Source of the DNA: Variovorax sp. ZS18.2.2
Lineage (GTDB): Bacteria; Pseudomonadota; Gammaproteobacteria; Burkholderiales; Burkholderiaceae_C
Reading direction: 5' to 3'
Assembly (NCBI RefSeq): GCF_024701975.1
Contig: NZ_JANLNM010000004.1
Location: 186,001-250,000, forward strand
DNA length: 64,000 bases
The notes under the pieces are model-generated. The model worked only from the letters and a program-made list of their open reading frames with translations, was not told the DNA's origin and ran no database searches. Position numbers and translations under genes: made by a program. Of this stretch, positions 1 to 10,419 are shown in pieces (within the stretch, counting starts at the first letter, position 1; every line of letters starts with the position of its first letter).

Positions 1-1142
1 CGCCCGAGTTCGGGTTTTTGCGCGTTTTCCAGTACCTCACCTTCCGCGCGCTGATGGCCGCGGTGACGGCGCTCGTGGTCGGCCTGGTGGCCGGTCCCTA
101 CGTGATCCGCCGCCTCACCGCGCTCAAGATCGGCCAGCCGATCCGCGGCTACGGCATGGAAACGCACCTCACCAAGAGCGGCACGCCCACCATGGGCGGC
201 GTGCTGGTGCTGTTCGCGATCGCGTTCGCCACGCTCTTGTGGTTCGACATCTCGAACCGCTTCGTGTGGATCGTGCTGTGGGTGACGATGGGTTTCGGCG
301 CCATCGGCTGGGTCGACGACTGGCGCAAGGTGGTGCGCAAGGACCCCGAAGGCATGCGCTCGCGCGAGAAGTATTTCTGGCAGTCGGTGGTCGGCCTGCT
401 CGCGGGCTTCTACCTGCTCTTCAGCATTTCAGAGAGCTCCAACTGGCGCGTGATCCAGCTGTTCTTCGCCTGGGTGCAGTCGGGCTTCGACCTCGACTTT
501 CCGCCGAAGATCAACCTGCTGGTGCCCTTCTTCAAGGAAGTGAGCTATCCGCTGGGTGGCATCGGCTTCGTGATCCTCACGTACCTCGTGATCGTGGGCG
601 CAAGCAATGCGGTCAACCTCACCGACGGGCTCGATGGTCTTGCGATCATGCCGGTGGTGATGGTGGGCTCGGCGCTGGGCGTGTTCGCCTACGTCACGGG
701 CAGCGCGGTGTATTCCAAGTACCTCTTGTTCCCCAACATCCCGGGCTCGGGCGAACTGCTGGTGTTCTGCTCGGCCATGGCCGGTGCGGGCCTCGCGTTC
801 CTCTGGTTCAACACGCATCCGGCGCAGGTGTTCATGGGCGACGTGGGCGCGCTCGCGCTTGGCGGCGCGCTGGGCACCATCGCGGTCATCGTGCGCCAGG
901 AGATCGTGTTCTTCATCATGGGCGGCATCTTCGTGGTCGAGGCGATCTCGGTGATGGCGCAGGTCATGTACTTCAAGTACACGAAGAAGCGCTACGGCGA
1001 AGGCCGCCGCGTGCTGAAGATGGCGCCGCTGCACCACCACTTCGAGAAGAGCGGCTGGCGCGAGACGCAGGTCGTGGTGCGCTTCTGGATCATCACGATG
1101 CTGCTTTGCCTCGTGGGTCTTTCGACGCTGAAGCTGCGGTGA
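1..1142 (+). CDS. mraY: MraY, phospho-MurNAc-pentapeptide transferase (5' end cut by window)
   Basis: MraY transfers phospho-MurNAc-pentapeptide from UDP to undecaprenyl phosphate in the inner membrane, making lipid I. About 379 residues are visible, reading in frame from base 3 (Pro-Glu-Phe-Gly-Phe-Leu). A TTG at base 18 can be read as a start, but the preceding in-frame codons match what I recall of the MraY N-terminus, so the true start lies upstream of the window. Seen: multiple hydrophobic segments, the acidic motif [14 protein letters not shown], and the cytoplasmic [10 protein letters not shown] motif near the C-terminus. It is the first gene of the visible dcw run; murD follows after 10 bases. 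Confidence 0.97.
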   Translation, partial: PEFGFLRVFQYLTFRALMAAVTALVVGLVAGPYVIRRLTALKIGQPIRGYGMETHLTKSGTPTMGGVLVLFAIAFATLLWFDISNRFVWIVLWVTMGFGAIGWVDDWRKVVRKDPEGMRSREKYFWQSVVGLLAGFYLLFSISESSNWRVIQLFFAWVQSGFDLDFPPKINLLVPFFKEVSYPLGGIGFVILTYLVIVGASNAVNLTDGLDGLAIMPVVMVGSALGVFAYVTGSAVYSKYLLFPNIPGSGELLVFCSAMAGAGLAFLWFNTHPAQVFMGDVGALALGGALGTIAVIVRQEIVFFIMGGIFVVEAISVMAQVMYFKYTKKRYGEGRRVLKMAPLHHHFEKSGWRETQVVVRFWIITMLLCLVGLSTLKLR

Positions 1143-1152
1143 GAAGAAACAG

Positions 1153-3243
1153 ATGCGCCATCTGAAAGACCTCCCCGTCCTCGTCCTCGGCCTCGGTGCG
1201 TCCGGGCTGGCGATGGCGCGCTGGTGCGCGCGCCACGGTGCGGTCGTGACCGTGGCGGACACGCGCGAGGCGCCCGCCGCGCTCGCGACGCTGCAGGCGG
1301 AGTTGCCTGGGGTGACCTTCATTGGCGGGCCGTTCTCGGCCACGCTGATCGAAGGCACGCCGATTCGCGCGGTGTATCGCTCGCCGGGGCTGTCTCCGGA
1401 AATCATTGCGCCGATCGTCGATGCGGCACGGGCCGTGGGCCTGACGGTCGGCGGCGAGCTGGACCTCTTCGCGCGCGCGTTGCTGGATTTGCGGACGGTT
1501 GAAGTGCCGGTGGCGGAAGTCGCCGAAGTCGAGTCTGAAGCCGCGGTCGAACCTGTTGCCGAAGTGCCTGCCGAACCCGCGCTGCCCGAGGCACAAGCCG
1601 AGCTGGCGTTGACCGTCGAGCCGACGGAACCCGCACCCATTGAGGTGGCCGAAGTGCCAGCCGCACCGGAAGTCCTTGCGGTGACCGAACAGGTCGAAGC
1701 CGAAGCTGAAGCGGCTGCGCAGACCGTCGAGCCTGTCGCTGCAACTGAAGCACCCGAAGCAACACCCGAGTCCGCAACCCCCGCGATGGCGGAGGCCATG
1801 CCGCGCGATCCCTCGCTGAGCGTTCCGGTCCCACCGGTCGCAGACGAGACCACGCCGGCAGCCGCACCCGCCACCGGCTCCAGGCTCCCCGCCACCGGCA
1901 AGCCCTACGTCCCCACGGCCGCCCGCGAGGCCGCCGAGTTCGTCGCCAAGATCGCCGAACTCTCCGCCACCAATCCGGCCTCCGCCGCGGTGGAGGAAGA
2001 GCCGACGACCCAACTGCCCCTGGTGCCGATCGAGGAACCGCCGGCGCCCAAGGGCTACACCCCCGCGGTGCTCGCCATCACCGGCACCAACGGCAAGACC
2101 ACCGTCACCGCGCTCACCGGCCAGCTGGTCGAGCGCGCGGGCAAGAGCGTGGCCGTCGCCGGCAACATCGGCCCGACGCTGCTCGACACGCTGGCCGCGC
2201 ACATCGACGCCGAGACGCTGCCCGACGTGTGGGTGCTCGAACTCTCCAGCTTCCAGCTCGACGGCGTGCAGGGCTTCGAGCCGACCGCCGCCACCGTGCT
2301 CAACCTCACGCAGGACCACCTCGACTGGCACGGCGACATGCCGGCATACGCGGCCGCCAAGGCGCGCGTCTTCGGCACGCGCGGCCTGATGATCCTCAAC
2401 CGCGACGACGCCGGCGTGATGGCGATGTTGCCGCCGCCCGTCCGGGTGAAGCTGCAGCGTCCGCAGATCCGCACGCACGTCACCTTCGGCAGCGCGATGC
2501 CGCAGCGCCCGGGCGACTACGGCATCGAGCGCATCAACGGCGTAGGCTGGCTGGTGCGCGCGCTGGAAGCCGACGAAACGCAGAAGCGCAAGCGCGGTGC
2601 GGTGGTCGAAGAAGAAATCTTCTTCCAGCGCCTGATGCCCGCCGACGCGCTGCGCATCCGCGGCCGCCACAACGCCATGAACGCACTGGCCGCGCTCGCG
2701 CTCGCCACCGCCGCCGACTGCCCGCTGGGCCCGATGCTCTACGGCCTGCGCGAATACCGCGGCGAGCCGCACCGCGTGGAGCCGATCGCGCTGATCGACG
2801 ACGTCGAGTACTTCGACGACAGCAAGGGCACCAACGTCGGTGCGACGGTCGCGGCGCTGAACGGCCTGGGCGAAGACCGCCGCGTGGTCGTGATCCTCGG
2901 CGGCGAAGGCAAGGGGCAGGACTTCGAACCGCTCGCCGCGCCCGTGGCCCAGCATGCGCGCGCCGTCGTGCTGATCGGCCGCGACGCACCGCTGATCGAA
3001 GCCGCGCTGGCCAACACCGGCGTCTCGCTGATGCATGCCGCCTCGATGGACGAGGCCGTGAAGCTGGCCACCGCGCGCGCCAACCCCGGCGATGCCGTGC
3101 TGCTGTCACCGGCCTGTGCGAGCTTCGACATGTTCAACGACTACGAGCATCGCGCGGAAGTGTTCCGCGAGGTCGTCCAGGCGCTCGCGGACAACCCGCG
3201 CGGCATGTCGACCGACGGTTCGTCCCCGGAGGAAACGCTGTGA
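1153..3243 (+). CDS. murD: MurD, UDP-MurNAc-L-Ala:D-Glu ligase with a large Pro/Ala/Glu insertion
   Basis: MurD adds D-glutamate to UDP-MurNAc-L-alanine in the cytoplasm, using ATP. The product is 696 residues, against roughly 440-450 for typical MurD. The N-terminal UDP-binding domain (GLGASGLA at 13-20, SPGLSP at 77-82, [10 protein letters not shown] at 101-110) and the ATP-binding central domain (GTNGKTT at 311-317, later HLDWH and the C-terminal FDDSKGTN) are intact. Between them, residues about 116-298 (bases 1498-2046) form a low-complexity stretch rich in Glu, Val, Ala and Pro that looks disordered. The reading frame stays open throughout, so this is an insertion, not a frameshift. The stop overlaps the ftsW start. 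Confidence 0.95.
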   Translation: MRHLKDLPVLVLGLGASGLAMARWCARHGAVVTVADTREAPAALATLQAELPGVTFIGGPFSATLIEGTPIRAVYRSPGLSPEIIAPIVDAARAVGLTVGGELDLFARALLDLRTVEVPVAEVAEVESEAAVEPVAEVPAEPALPEAQAELALTVEPTEPAPIEVAEVPAAPEVLAVTEQVEAEAEAAAQTVEPVAATEAPEATPESATPAMAEAMPRDPSLSVPVPPVADETTPAAAPATGSRLPATGKPYVPTAAREAAEFVAKIAELSATNPASAAVEEEPTTQLPLVPIEEPPAPKGYTPAVLAITGTNGKTTVTALTGQLVERAGKSVAVAGNIGPTLLDTLAAHIDAETLPDVWVLELSSFQLDGVQGFEPTAATVLNLTQDHLDWHGDMPAYAAAKARVFGTRGLMILNRDDAGVMAMLPPPVRVKLQRPQIRTHVTFGSAMPQRPGDYGIERINGVGWLVRALEADETQKRKRGAVVEEEIFFQRLMPADALRIRGRHNAMNALAALALATAADCPLGPMLYGLREYRGEPHRVEPIALIDDVEYFDDSKGTNVGATVAALNGLGEDRRVVVILGGEGKGQDFEPLAAPVAQHARAVVLIGRDAPLIEAALANTGVSLMHAASMDEAVKLATARANPGDAVLLSPACASFDMFNDYEHRAEVFREVVQALADNPRGMSTDGSSPEETL

Positions 3244-4541
3244 ACTCCGCTGCTGCAGGCGCCTCGACGCCCGACACCCGCACCAGCCGCTTCGGTGGCT
3301 GGTTCAGGCGCGCCCGCAGCGGCATCGATTCGCTGCCCGTGCACCTGCCGGTGCGGCTGGGCGGCGCCGGCATCGCGCAGACCAAGGCCACGCCGATGCG
3401 CGTGCTGGGCTTCGACCAGGCGCTGGTCTGGGTCACCGTCGCGCTCCTGACCTGGGGCCTGGTGATGGTGTATTCCGCCTCCATCGCGCTGCCCGACAAC
3501 CCGCGCTTCGCGCGCGCCGGCTACGGCGCCTCGTTCTTCCTCACGCGGCATGCGGCCTCGGTGGTGTTCGCCTTCATCGCGGCGCTGCTGGCCTTCCAGA
3601 TCCCGATGAAGACCTGGGAGCGCGCCGCGCCCTGGCTTTTCGTGGCCTCGCTGCTGCTGCTGGTCGCGGTGCTGATTCCGCACATCGGCATCAGCGTGAA
3701 CGGTGCGCGGCGCTGGCTGCCGATGGGCTTCATGCGCTTCCAGCCCTCCGAGCTCGCGAAGGTGGCGATGGTGCTCTACGCCGCCAGCTACATGGTGCGC
3801 AAGATGGAGATCAAGGAGCGGTTCTTCCGTGCCGTGCTGCCGATGGGCATCGCGGTGGTGGTGGTCGGCATGCTGGTGATGGCCGAGCCCGACATGGGCG
3901 CGTTCATGGTGATCGCGGTGATCGCCATGGGCATCCTGTTCCTGGGCGGCGTGAACGCGCGCATGTTCTTCGTGATTGCCGCGCTCGTGGTGGTGGCCTT
4001 CGGCACCATCGTGGCGAGCAGCCCATGGCGCCGCGAACGGATCTTTGCGTACCTCGATCCGTGGAGCGAGGAGCATGCACTCGGCAAGGGCTACCAGCTG
4101 TCGCACTCGCTGATCGCCATCGGGCGCGGCGAGATCTTCGGCGTGGGCCTGGGCGGCAGCGTCGAGAAGCTGCACTGGCTGCCCGAGGCGCACACCGACT
4201 TCTTGCTCGCCGTGATCGGCGAGGAGTTCGGCCTCGTCGGCGTACTGCTGATCATCGGCCTGTTCCTCTGGCTGACCCGTCGCGTCATGCACATCGGCCG
4301 CCAGGCCATTGCGCTGGACCGCGTGTTCTCGGGTCTTGTGGCCCAGGGCGTCGGCGTGTGGATCGGCTTCCAGGCCTTCATCAACATGGGCGTGAACCTC
4401 GGCGCGCTGCCGACCAAGGGCCTGACCTTGCCGCTGATGAGCTTCGGCGGCTCGGCGATCCTGATGAACATGATTGCGCTGGCCATCGTGCTGCGCATCG
4501 ACTACGAAAACCGCGTTCTCATGCGCGGAGGTCGCGTATGA
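3240..4541 (+). CDS. ftsW: FtsW, SEDS-family septal glycosyltransferase
   Basis: FtsW is the division-specific SEDS polymerase of the septum, working with the class B PBP FtsI. The 433-residue product begins at GTG 3240, overlapping the murD stop (GTGA), with a clear GGAGG at 3228-3232. A cytoplasmic Ala/Arg-rich N-terminus of about 60 residues precedes some ten membrane segments. SEDS hallmarks visible are [21 protein letters not shown] (split here as NGARRW and QPSELAK), AEPDMGAF, the [14 protein letters not shown] loop and PLMSFGGSA near the C-terminus. An upstream in-frame extension inside murD is rejected because of the overlap start and ribosome-binding site. Its stop overlaps murG (ATGA). 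Confidence 0.95.
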   Translation: MNSAAAGASTPDTRTSRFGGWFRRARSGIDSLPVHLPVRLGGAGIAQTKATPMRVLGFDQALVWVTVALLTWGLVMVYSASIALPDNPRFARAGYGASFFLTRHAASVVFAFIAALLAFQIPMKTWERAAPWLFVASLLLLVAVLIPHIGISVNGARRWLPMGFMRFQPSELAKVAMVLYAASYMVRKMEIKERFFRAVLPMGIAVVVVGMLVMAEPDMGAFMVIAVIAMGILFLGGVNARMFFVIAALVVVAFGTIVASSPWRRERIFAYLDPWSEEHALGKGYQLSHSLIAIGRGEIFGVGLGGSVEKLHWLPEAHTDFLLAVIGEEFGLVGVLLIIGLFLWLTRRVMHIGRQAIALDRVFSGLVAQGVGVWIGFQAFINMGVNLGALPTKGLTLPLMSFGGSAILMNMIALAIVLRIDYENRVLMRGGRV

Positions 4542-5602
4542 CCGGGCGCACCGCACTCGTGATGGCCGGCGGCACCGGCGGCCACATCTTCCCGGGCCTC
4601 GCCGTGGCCGAGGCATTGCGCGAGCGCGGCTGGCGCGTGCACTGGCTGGGCGCGCCCGGCAGCATGGAAGAAAAGCTCGTGCCGCCGCGCGGCTTCGCAT
4701 TCGAGCCGGTGCAGTTCGGCGGCGTGCGCGGCAAGGGTCCGCTCACATTGCTCCTGCTGCCGTTGAAGCTGCTGCGCGCCTTCTGGCAGAGCTTTCGCGT
4801 GGTGCGCCGCGTGAAGCCCGATGTGCTGGTGGGCCTGGGTGGCTACATCACCTTTCCGGGCGGAATGATGGGCGTGCTGCTCAACAAGCCGCTGGTGCTG
4901 CACGAGCAGAACTCGGTCGCGGGCCTCGCCAACAAGGTGCTGGCGGGCGTGGCCGACCGCGTGTTCACCGCCTTCCCGAATGTGCTGAAGAAAGCGCAGT
5001 GGGTCGGCAATCCGCTGCGCGCGGCGTTCACCTCGCAGCCCGATCCGGCTTCGCGTTTCGCGGGCCGCACCGGTCCGCTCAAGCTGCTGGTCGTGGGCGG
5101 CAGCCTCGGCGCGCGCGGTCTCAACACCGTGGTGCCGCAGGCGCTGGCCCGCATCGAGCCGGCCACGCGCCCGCAGGTGCTGCACCAGAGCGGCACCAAG
5201 CAGATCGACGAACTGCGCGCCAACTACACGGCCGCGGGCGTCGAGGGCGAACTCACGCCGTTCATCGAAGACACGGCGCAGGCCTATGCGGACGCGGACA
5301 TCATCGTCGCGCGCGCCGGTGCCAGCACCGTCACAGAAATCGCGGCCGTCGGCGCAGCAGCGCTGTTCGTGCCTTTCCCCTCGGCGGTCGACGACCACCA
5401 GACCACCAACGCGCGCTTCCTCGTGGATGCGGGCGGCGGCTGGCTGGTGCAGCAGGCCGACCTCACTCCTGAATTGCTGGCTGATTTGCTACAGAACACC
5501 GGGCGCACCGCGCTGATCGAGAAGGCCGCGAAGGCCAAGACCATGCAGAAGACCGAAGCCGTGGAAGCCGTCGTCCGCGCCTGCGAGGAGCTTGCAAGAT
5601 GA
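4538..5602 (+). CDS. murG: MurG, lipid II-forming GlcNAc transferase
   Basis: MurG transfers GlcNAc from UDP-GlcNAc to lipid I on the inner face of the membrane, giving lipid II. The 354-residue product has the glycosyltransferase 28 layout: [14 protein letters not shown] near residue 10 (GGTGGH loop), [19 protein letters not shown], and in the C-terminal domain [10 protein letters not shown] and [14 protein letters not shown] followed by [11 protein letters not shown]. The ATG overlaps the ftsW stop. The stop overlaps an ATG at 5599 that opens a small ORF in the following repeat. Confidence 0.96.
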   Translation: MTGRTALVMAGGTGGHIFPGLAVAEALRERGWRVHWLGAPGSMEEKLVPPRGFAFEPVQFGGVRGKGPLTLLLLPLKLLRAFWQSFRVVRRVKPDVLVGLGGYITFPGGMMGVLLNKPLVLHEQNSVAGLANKVLAGVADRVFTAFPNVLKKAQWVGNPLRAAFTSQPDPASRFAGRTGPLKLLVVGGSLGARGLNTVVPQALARIEPATRPQVLHQSGTKQIDELRANYTAAGVEGELTPFIEDTAQAYADADIIVARAGASTVTEIAAVGAAALFVPFPSAVDDHQTTNARFLVDAGGGWLVQQADLTPELLADLLQNTGRTALIEKAAKAKTMQKTEAVEAVVRACEELAR

Positions 5603-5763
5603 CGCGCTCCCCCAGTCTTCGCGCACTTCGTGTCGCTTCGCCAACCCCCTCGCCGGGGGCGACACCAGCGGCCCGGCAAAGCCGGATCCGCGGTGTCTCA
5701 CGAACGGGCCTCGCTGCGCTCGCCATGCAATTCGCATCGCCGATGAATGGAGGCCGCGTATGA
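5599..5763 (+). CDS. Repeat-derived 54-codon ORF bridging murG and murC
   Basis: An ATG inside the murG stop (ATGA at 5599-5602) opens a 54-residue frame that ends in a TGA overlapping the murC ATG (ATGA at 5760-5763). The product (starts [10 protein letters not shown], ends MNGGRV) has no recognisable domain and comes from the GC-rich repeat. It may serve only to carry ribosomes from murG to murC. Whether it yields a stable peptide is unknown. Confidence 0.3.
   Translation: MTRSPSLRALRVASPTPSPGATPAARQSRIRGVSRTGLAALAMQFASPMNGGRV
5603..5759. repeat. Interspersed GC-rich repeat between murG and murC
   Basis: The other genes between murD and ddlB overlap by four bases, but murG and murC are 157 bases apart. 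The insert contains the inverted core CCCCCTCGCCGGGGG and the small hairpin CCGGCAAAGCCGG (5673-5685). It resembles the element found inside mpl (30514-30603), which also has a CCCCC/GGGGG core followed by GCGGCCCGGC. The insert is flanked by ATGA on both sides, consistent with insertion into an ancestral murG-murC ATGA overlap. That it belongs to a Comamonadaceae repeat family is from memory. Confidence 0.6.
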
Positions 5764-7238
5764 AGCATGCGATCCGCCACATTCACTTCGTCGGCGTCGG
5801 CGGCTCGGGCATGAGCGGCATCGCCGAGGTGCTGCTCAACCTGGGCTACAAGATCACCGGCTCCGACCTGTCAGACAGCGCCACGCTGCGCCGGCTTGCG
5901 GGCCTGGGCATCGGCACCTTCGTGGGCCATGCGGCCGCGCACATCGACGGCGCGGATGCGGTCGTCACCTCCACCGCGGTGCAGTCGGACAACCCCGAGG
6001 TGCTGGCCGCGCGCGAGAAGCGCATTCCGGTCGTGCCGCGTGCGCTGATGCTGGCCGAGCTGATGCGCCTGAAGCAAGGCATCGCGATCGCGGGCACGCA
6101 CGGCAAGACCACCACCACCAGCCTCGTGGCGAGCGTGCTCGACGCGGCCGGGCTCGACCCGACCTTCGTGATCGGCGGGCGCCTGAACAGCGCCGGCGCG
6201 AATGCGCAGCTCGGCAGCGGCGACTACATCGTGGTCGAGGCCGATGAATCGGATGCCTCGTTCCTGAACTTGCTGCCCGTGATGGCGGTGGTCACGAACA
6301 TCGACGCCGACCACATGGAGACCTACGGGCACGATTTCGCGAAGCTCAAGAAGGCGTTCGTCGACTTCCTGCACCGCATGCCGTTCTACGGCGTGGCCAT
6401 TCTCTGCACCGACGACGCGGCGGTGCGCGACATCGTGGCCGAGGTCACCTGCCCGGTCACAAGCTACGGCTTCGGCGAGGACGCCCAGGTGCGCGCCGTC
6501 GACGTGCGCGCCGTTGGCGGCCAGATGCATTTCACCGCGCAGCGCCGCAACGGCGTGACGCTGCCTGACCTGCCCATCGTGCTGAACCTGCCGGGCGAGC
6601 ACAACGTGCGCAATGCACTGTCGGTGATCGCGGTGGCGGTCGAGCTCGGCATTCCCGACGAGGCGGTGCAGCGCGGCCTGGCCGGCTTCAAGGGCGTGGG
6701 CCGCCGCTTCCAGAGCTACGGCGAGGTGCGCGTGCCGGGCGGTGCGGGCAGCTTCACCGTGATCGACGACTACGGCCACCACCCGGTCGAGATGGCGGCC
6801 ACGATCGCCGCCGCACGCGGCGCTTTCCCGGGCCGCCGGCTGGTGCTGGCTTTCCAGCCGCATCGGTACACCCGGACGCGTGACTGCTTCGAGGATTTCG
6901 TGAAGGTCATCGGCACGGCCGATTCGGTGCTGCTCGGCGAGGTGTATGCCGCCGGCGAGGCGCCCATCGTGGCGGCCGACGGTCGCACGCTGGCGCGCGC
7001 GCTGCGCGTGGCCGGCAAGGTCGAGCCGGTGTTCGTCGACGACATCGCGGCCATGCCGCAGGCGGTCCTGGACAACGCCCGTGCGGGCGACGTCGTGCTG
7101 TCCATGGGCGCTGGTTCCATCGGCGCGGTGCCGGGCAAGGTGGTCGAGCTCGGCGGTGCTGCGACAGCGCCGGCGCCAGCAGCCGCGCCCTCGTCAACAA
7201 CATCGGAGCGCACCTCGCGCAAGGGGAGGGCATCGTGA
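5760..7238 (+). CDS. murC: MurC, UDP-MurNAc:L-alanine ligase
   Basis: MurC joins L-alanine to UDP-MurNAc, the first peptide-stem step. The 492-residue protein shows the Rossmann motif GVGGSGMSG (12-20), the ATP loop GTHGKTTTT (112-120), [10 protein letters not shown], the Mur His/Asn motif [10 protein letters not shown] and DDYGHHPVE in the C-terminal domain. ATG 5760 is chosen because GGAGG at 5749-5753 sits six bases before it and the family begins [15 protein letters not shown]. An in-frame extension upstream would run through the repeat. The C-terminus ends in an Ala/Pro/Ser tail. Its stop overlaps the ddl start (GTGA). Confidence 0.96.
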   Translation: MKHAIRHIHFVGVGGSGMSGIAEVLLNLGYKITGSDLSDSATLRRLAGLGIGTFVGHAAAHIDGADAVVTSTAVQSDNPEVLAAREKRIPVVPRALMLAELMRLKQGIAIAGTHGKTTTTSLVASVLDAAGLDPTFVIGGRLNSAGANAQLGSGDYIVVEADESDASFLNLLPVMAVVTNIDADHMETYGHDFAKLKKAFVDFLHRMPFYGVAILCTDDAAVRDIVAEVTCPVTSYGFGEDAQVRAVDVRAVGGQMHFTAQRRNGVTLPDLPIVLNLPGEHNVRNALSVIAVAVELGIPDEAVQRGLAGFKGVGRRFQSYGEVRVPGGAGSFTVIDDYGHHPVEMAATIAAARGAFPGRRLVLAFQPHRYTRTRDCFEDFVKVIGTADSVLLGEVYAAGEAPIVAADGRTLARALRVAGKVEPVFVDDIAAMPQAVLDNARAGDVVLSMGAGSIGAVPGKVVELGGAATAPAPAAAPSSTTSERTSRKGRAS

Positions 7239-8206
7239 GCCTTCAGGATCCAAAACTCTTCGGCAAGGTCGCCGTGCTGTTCGGCGGCAGTTCCGCGGAA
7301 CGCGAGGTCTCGTTGATGTCGGGCACCGGCGTGCTCGAGGCGCTGCGCTCGCGCGGCGTCGATGCGCATGCCTTCGATCCGTCGGAGCGCGAGCTGGTCG
7401 AGCTCAAGCGCGAAGGCTTCGCGCGCTGCTTCGTTGCGCTGCACGGCCGCCATGGCGAGGACGGCACGGTGCAGGGCGCACTCGAGCTGCTCGGCATTCC
7501 CTACACCGGCTCGGGCGTCATGGCCTCGAGCGTGGCGATGGACAAGGTCATGACCAAGCGCATCTGGCAGGCCGACGGCCTGCCGACGCCCAAGTACGTG
7601 CGCCTGGCCTTCGACCAGCAGAGCCGCGAGCAGATCAGGGTGGTGCCCGACGTGCTCGGCCTGCCGCTGATCGTGAAGCCGCCGCGCGAGGGCTCGTCCA
7701 TCGGCGTGACCAAGGTCGAAGGCTATTCGCAGATGCAGGACGCCGTCGCGCTCTCGGCGAAATACGACGCCGACGTGCTCTGCGAGGAGTTCATCGAAGG
7801 CGAGGAAGTGACCTGCGCCGTGCTCGGCCAGGGGCTCGATGCGCGCGCTCTCCCGGTGGTGCGCATCGCCGCGCCCGAGGGTGCCTACGACTACCAGAAC
7901 AAGTACTTCACTGACGACGTGAAGTACCAGTGCCCGAGCGGCCTGCCGGCTGATGAGGAACACGAGATCCAGCGCATCACGCTGGCCGCGTACCACACGC
8001 TCGGCTGCCGCGGCTGGGGCCGCGCCGACGTGATGATCCGCGCCAGCGACCGCAAGCCCTTCCTGCTCGAGATGAACACCTCGCCCGGCATGACCAGCCA
8101 TTCGCTGGTGCCGATGTCGGCGCGCGCGGCGGGCATTCCCTACGAGGAGCTGTGCCTGCGCGTGCTGGCATCGGCCTCGCTGGATGCCAGGGGAGGAGCG
8201 CAATAG
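7235..8206 (+). CDS. ddlB: D-alanine--D-alanine ligase (DdlB)
   Basis: This ATP-grasp enzyme makes D-Ala-D-Ala for the pentapeptide. The 323-residue product shows [14 protein letters not shown] near the N-terminus, [25 protein letters not shown] in the ATP-binding domain and [15 protein letters not shown] at the Mg-binding end. It starts at GTG 7235 behind GGGGAGGG, overlapping the murC stop, as expected within a coupled dcw operon. Confidence 0.96.
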   Translation: MSLQDPKLFGKVAVLFGGSSAEREVSLMSGTGVLEALRSRGVDAHAFDPSERELVELKREGFARCFVALHGRHGEDGTVQGALELLGIPYTGSGVMASSVAMDKVMTKRIWQADGLPTPKYVRLAFDQQSREQIRVVPDVLGLPLIVKPPREGSSIGVTKVEGYSQMQDAVALSAKYDADVLCEEFIEGEEVTCAVLGQGLDARALPVVRIAAPEGAYDYQNKYFTDDVKYQCPSGLPADEEHEIQRITLAAYHTLGCRGWGRADVMIRASDRKPFLLEMNTSPGMTSHSLVPMSARAAGIPYEELCLRVLASASLDARGGAQ

Positions 8207-8208
8207 CC

Positions 8209-8997
8209 ATGGCCGACAGCATCCAGGCGCCCTTCGACGTCAAGCTCATGAACATCGTGGCGAACCTCGCGTTCGCGGCGGTGGCGCTCATGCTGCTTGC
8301 CGCGGGTGCGTGGTGGGTGCTGCGCCAGCCTTTCTTCCCGCTCGCGGGGATCAAGGTGGACGGCGAAGTGACGCACAACAACGCGGTCACGCTGCGTGCC
8401 AACGTGGCGCCGCAGCTCTCGGGCAACTTCTTCACCATCGACCTCGCGCGTGCGCGCACCGCCTTCGAAGCGGTGCCGTGGGTGCGCAGTGCGGTGGTGC
8501 GGCGCGAGTTCCCCAACAAGCTGCGCGTGACGCTGACCGAGCAGGTGCCGGTGGCCAGCTGGGGCGACGAGGCGGGCTCCAAGCTGATCAACGGCTTCGG
8601 CGACGTGTTCGAGGCCAACGTGGCCGAGGTGGACGAGAACCTGCCGCGCCTGGACGGCCCGATCGAGCAGGCCGGGCAGGTGCTCGGCATGTACCGCGTG
8701 CTTGCGCCGCAGTTCCAGCCCTACGACTTCGGCATCGACGAGCTCACGCTGTCCAGCCGCGGCAGCTGGAAGGTGGTGCTGGACAGCGGTGCGCAGATCG
8801 AGCTGGGGCGCGGGCAGAGCGAAGAGGTGTCGGCGAGGCTGCAGCGCTTCCTGAAGACCGTGACCCAGGTCGCGGGCCAGTACCACCGCACGGTGGCCGA
8901 CGTCGAAGGCGCCGATCTGCGCCACAACGACGCGTATGCATTGCGGCTGCGCGGCGTCACCACGGTCTCGCCCGAGGCCCCAAGAAGAATCAAGTAG
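8209..8997 (+). CDS. ftsQ: FtsQ, division protein with POTRA domain
   Basis: FtsQ is a bitopic inner-membrane divisome scaffold that recruits FtsB and FtsL. The 262-residue product has a short cytoplasmic end, one membrane segment (about residues 17-38), a POTRA domain starting at IKVDGEVTHNNAVTLR, then the FtsQ domain with the pattern PWVRSAVVRREFPNKLRV (shown in part: WVRSAVVRREFP). ATG 8209 lies two bases after the ddl stop with GGGGAGGAG just upstream. The weakly basic tail ends PRRIK. Confidence 0.94.
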   Translation: MADSIQAPFDVKLMNIVANLAFAAVALMLLAAGAWWVLRQPFFPLAGIKVDGEVTHNNAVTLRANVAPQLSGNFFTIDLARARTAFEAVPWVRSAVVRREFPNKLRVTLTEQVPVASWGDEAGSKLINGFGDVFEANVAEVDENLPRLDGPIEQAGQVLGMYRVLAPQFQPYDFGIDELTLSSRGSWKVVLDSGAQIELGRGQSEEVSARLQRFLKTVTQVAGQYHRTVADVEGADLRHNDAYALRLRGVTTVSPEAPRRIK

Positions 8998-9019
8998 CGA
9001 ATACCGAGGACATATTTCA

Positions 9020-10249
9020 ATGCCCAAAGAATACAAAGACCTGGTCGTAGGACTGGACATCGGCACCGCCAAGGTGATGGTGGTCGTGGCCGAAGTGCTG
9101 CCCGGCGGCGAGCTCAAGCTCGCCGGGCTCGGCATCGCGCCGAGCAATGGCCTCAAGCGCGGCGTGGTGGTGAACATCGACGCCACGGTGCAGAGCATCC
9201 AGCAGGCGCTGAAAGAAGCCGAGCTGATGGCCGACTGCAAGATCAGCCGCGTCTACACCGGCATCACCGGCAGCCACATCCGCGGCATCAACTCGAGCGG
9301 CATGGTGGCGGTGAAGGACAAGGAAGTGACGCCCGCCGACGTGGCTCGCGTGGTGGAGACCGCGCGCGCGATCAACATCTCGAGCGACCAGCGCTTGCTG
9401 CTGGTGGAACCGCAGGAGTTCGTGATCGACGGCCAGGACGTGAAGGAGCCGATCGGCATGAGCGGCATGCGCCTGGAAGCCAAGGTGCACATCGTGACCG
9501 GTGCGCAGAGCGCGGCCGAGAACATCATCAAGTGCGTGCGCCGCTGCGGCCTGGAAGTCGACCAGCTGATGCTGAACCCGCTGGCCTCCAGCCAGGCGGT
9601 GCTGACCGAAGACGAGCGCGAGTTGGGCGTGGTGCTGGTGGACATCGGCGCGGGCACCACCGATGTTGCGATCTTCACCAACGGCGCGATCCGCCACACG
9701 GCCGTGATTCCGATCGCGGGCGACCTCATCACGAGCGACATCGCGATGGCGCTGCGCACGCCCACCAAGGATGCGGAAGACATCAAGGTCGAGAGCGGCT
9801 ATGCCAAGCAGCTCCTGGCCGACCCCGATCAGCAGGTCGAGGTGCCGGGCCTGGGTGACCGCGGCCCGCGCATGCTGAGCAAGCAGGCGCTGGCCGGCGT
9901 GATCGAGCCGCGCATCGAGGAGATCTTCTCGCTCGTGCAGCAGGTGGTGCGTGAATCGGGCTACGAAGAGGTGCTCTCTTCGGGCGTGGTGCTCACCGGC
10001 GGCAGCGCGGTGATGCCGGGCATGGTCGAGCTGGGCGAAGACATCTTCCTCAAGCCCGTGCGCCGCGGCATCCCGAAGTATTCGAGCGCGTTGTCCGACA
10101 TGGTGGCGCAGCCCCGCGCGGCGACCGTGATGGGCTTGCTCGAAGAGGCGCGCTTCGCACGCATGCGCGGCTTCAAGGTCGCGCAGAAGAACGGGTCGGT
10201 AAAGACTGCGTTCGGACGTTTCAAGGACTTCATCGTGGGGAACTTCTGA
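9020..10249 (+). CDS. ftsA: FtsA, actin-like membrane anchor of the Z ring
   Basis: FtsA is an ATP-binding actin homologue that tethers FtsZ to the membrane and recruits later division proteins. The 409-residue product begins MPKEYKDLVVGLDIGTAKV and contains GSHIRG, the SHS2 (1C) domain, the phosphate loop VDIGAGTTDVAIF and GGSAVMPGM. The C-terminus has a predicted amphipathic end (FGRFKDFIVGNF), the usual membrane-targeting helix. ATG 9020 is chosen over an upstream in-frame start that overlaps ftsQ. Confidence 0.96.
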   Translation: MPKEYKDLVVGLDIGTAKVMVVVAEVLPGGELKLAGLGIAPSNGLKRGVVVNIDATVQSIQQALKEAELMADCKISRVYTGITGSHIRGINSSGMVAVKDKEVTPADVARVVETARAINISSDQRLLLVEPQEFVIDGQDVKEPIGMSGMRLEAKVHIVTGAQSAAENIIKCVRRCGLEVDQLMLNPLASSQAVLTEDERELGVVLVDIGAGTTDVAIFTNGAIRHTAVIPIAGDLITSDIAMALRTPTKDAEDIKVESGYAKQLLADPDQQVEVPGLGDRGPRMLSKQALAGVIEPRIEEIFSLVQQVVRESGYEEVLSSGVVLTGGSAVMPGMVELGEDIFLKPVRRGIPKYSSALSDMVAQPRAATVMGLLEEARFARMRGFKVAQKNGSVKTAFGRFKDFIVGNF

Positions 10250-10299
10250 CCATGAACCACTCCTCACTCTGGCTCGCACGCGGCAGTCCTCCGTTGCAC

Positions 10300-10379
10300 T
10301 TCAACGAGCGATGGCGACGAACAGGTCCACCATCGTGACGACGCTCTCGTTGAACTCGTCACGGCAAAAGAATTATTCA
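10300..10379 (+). promoter_or_regulatory. Inverted repeat and candidate promoter upstream of ftsZ
   Basis: The 170-base ftsA-ftsZ gap holds a nested inverted repeat: TTCAACGAG (10300-10308) pairs with CTCGTTGAA (10346-10354), and inside it CGATGG (10309-10314) with CCATCG (10330-10335). The right arm overlaps a possible -35 TTGAAC (10350-10355), followed after 18 bases by TATTCA (10374-10379). The sequence then becomes A/T-rich up to AAGGAG and the ftsZ ATG. A dedicated ftsZ promoter would be normal; whether the hairpin is functional is inference. Confidence 0.35.
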
Positions 10380-10419
10380 TAGATACAAAACGGCAACTGC
10401 AATATTCAAGGAGTTAGAA

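Noticed and set aside
1498..2046. Possible frameshift or gene fusion in murD
   Set aside because: The frame is open throughout and both flanking MurD domains read in the same frame, so an in-frame insertion explains it better.
5592..5759. Upstream extension of murC through the repeat
   Set aside because: GGAGG at 5749-5753 and the canonical MurC N-terminus point to ATG 5760.
10252..10338. 28-codon ORF between ftsA and ftsZ
   Set aside because: No Shine-Dalgarno and no sign of selection; it overlaps the inverted repeat. Could be revisited if conserved.
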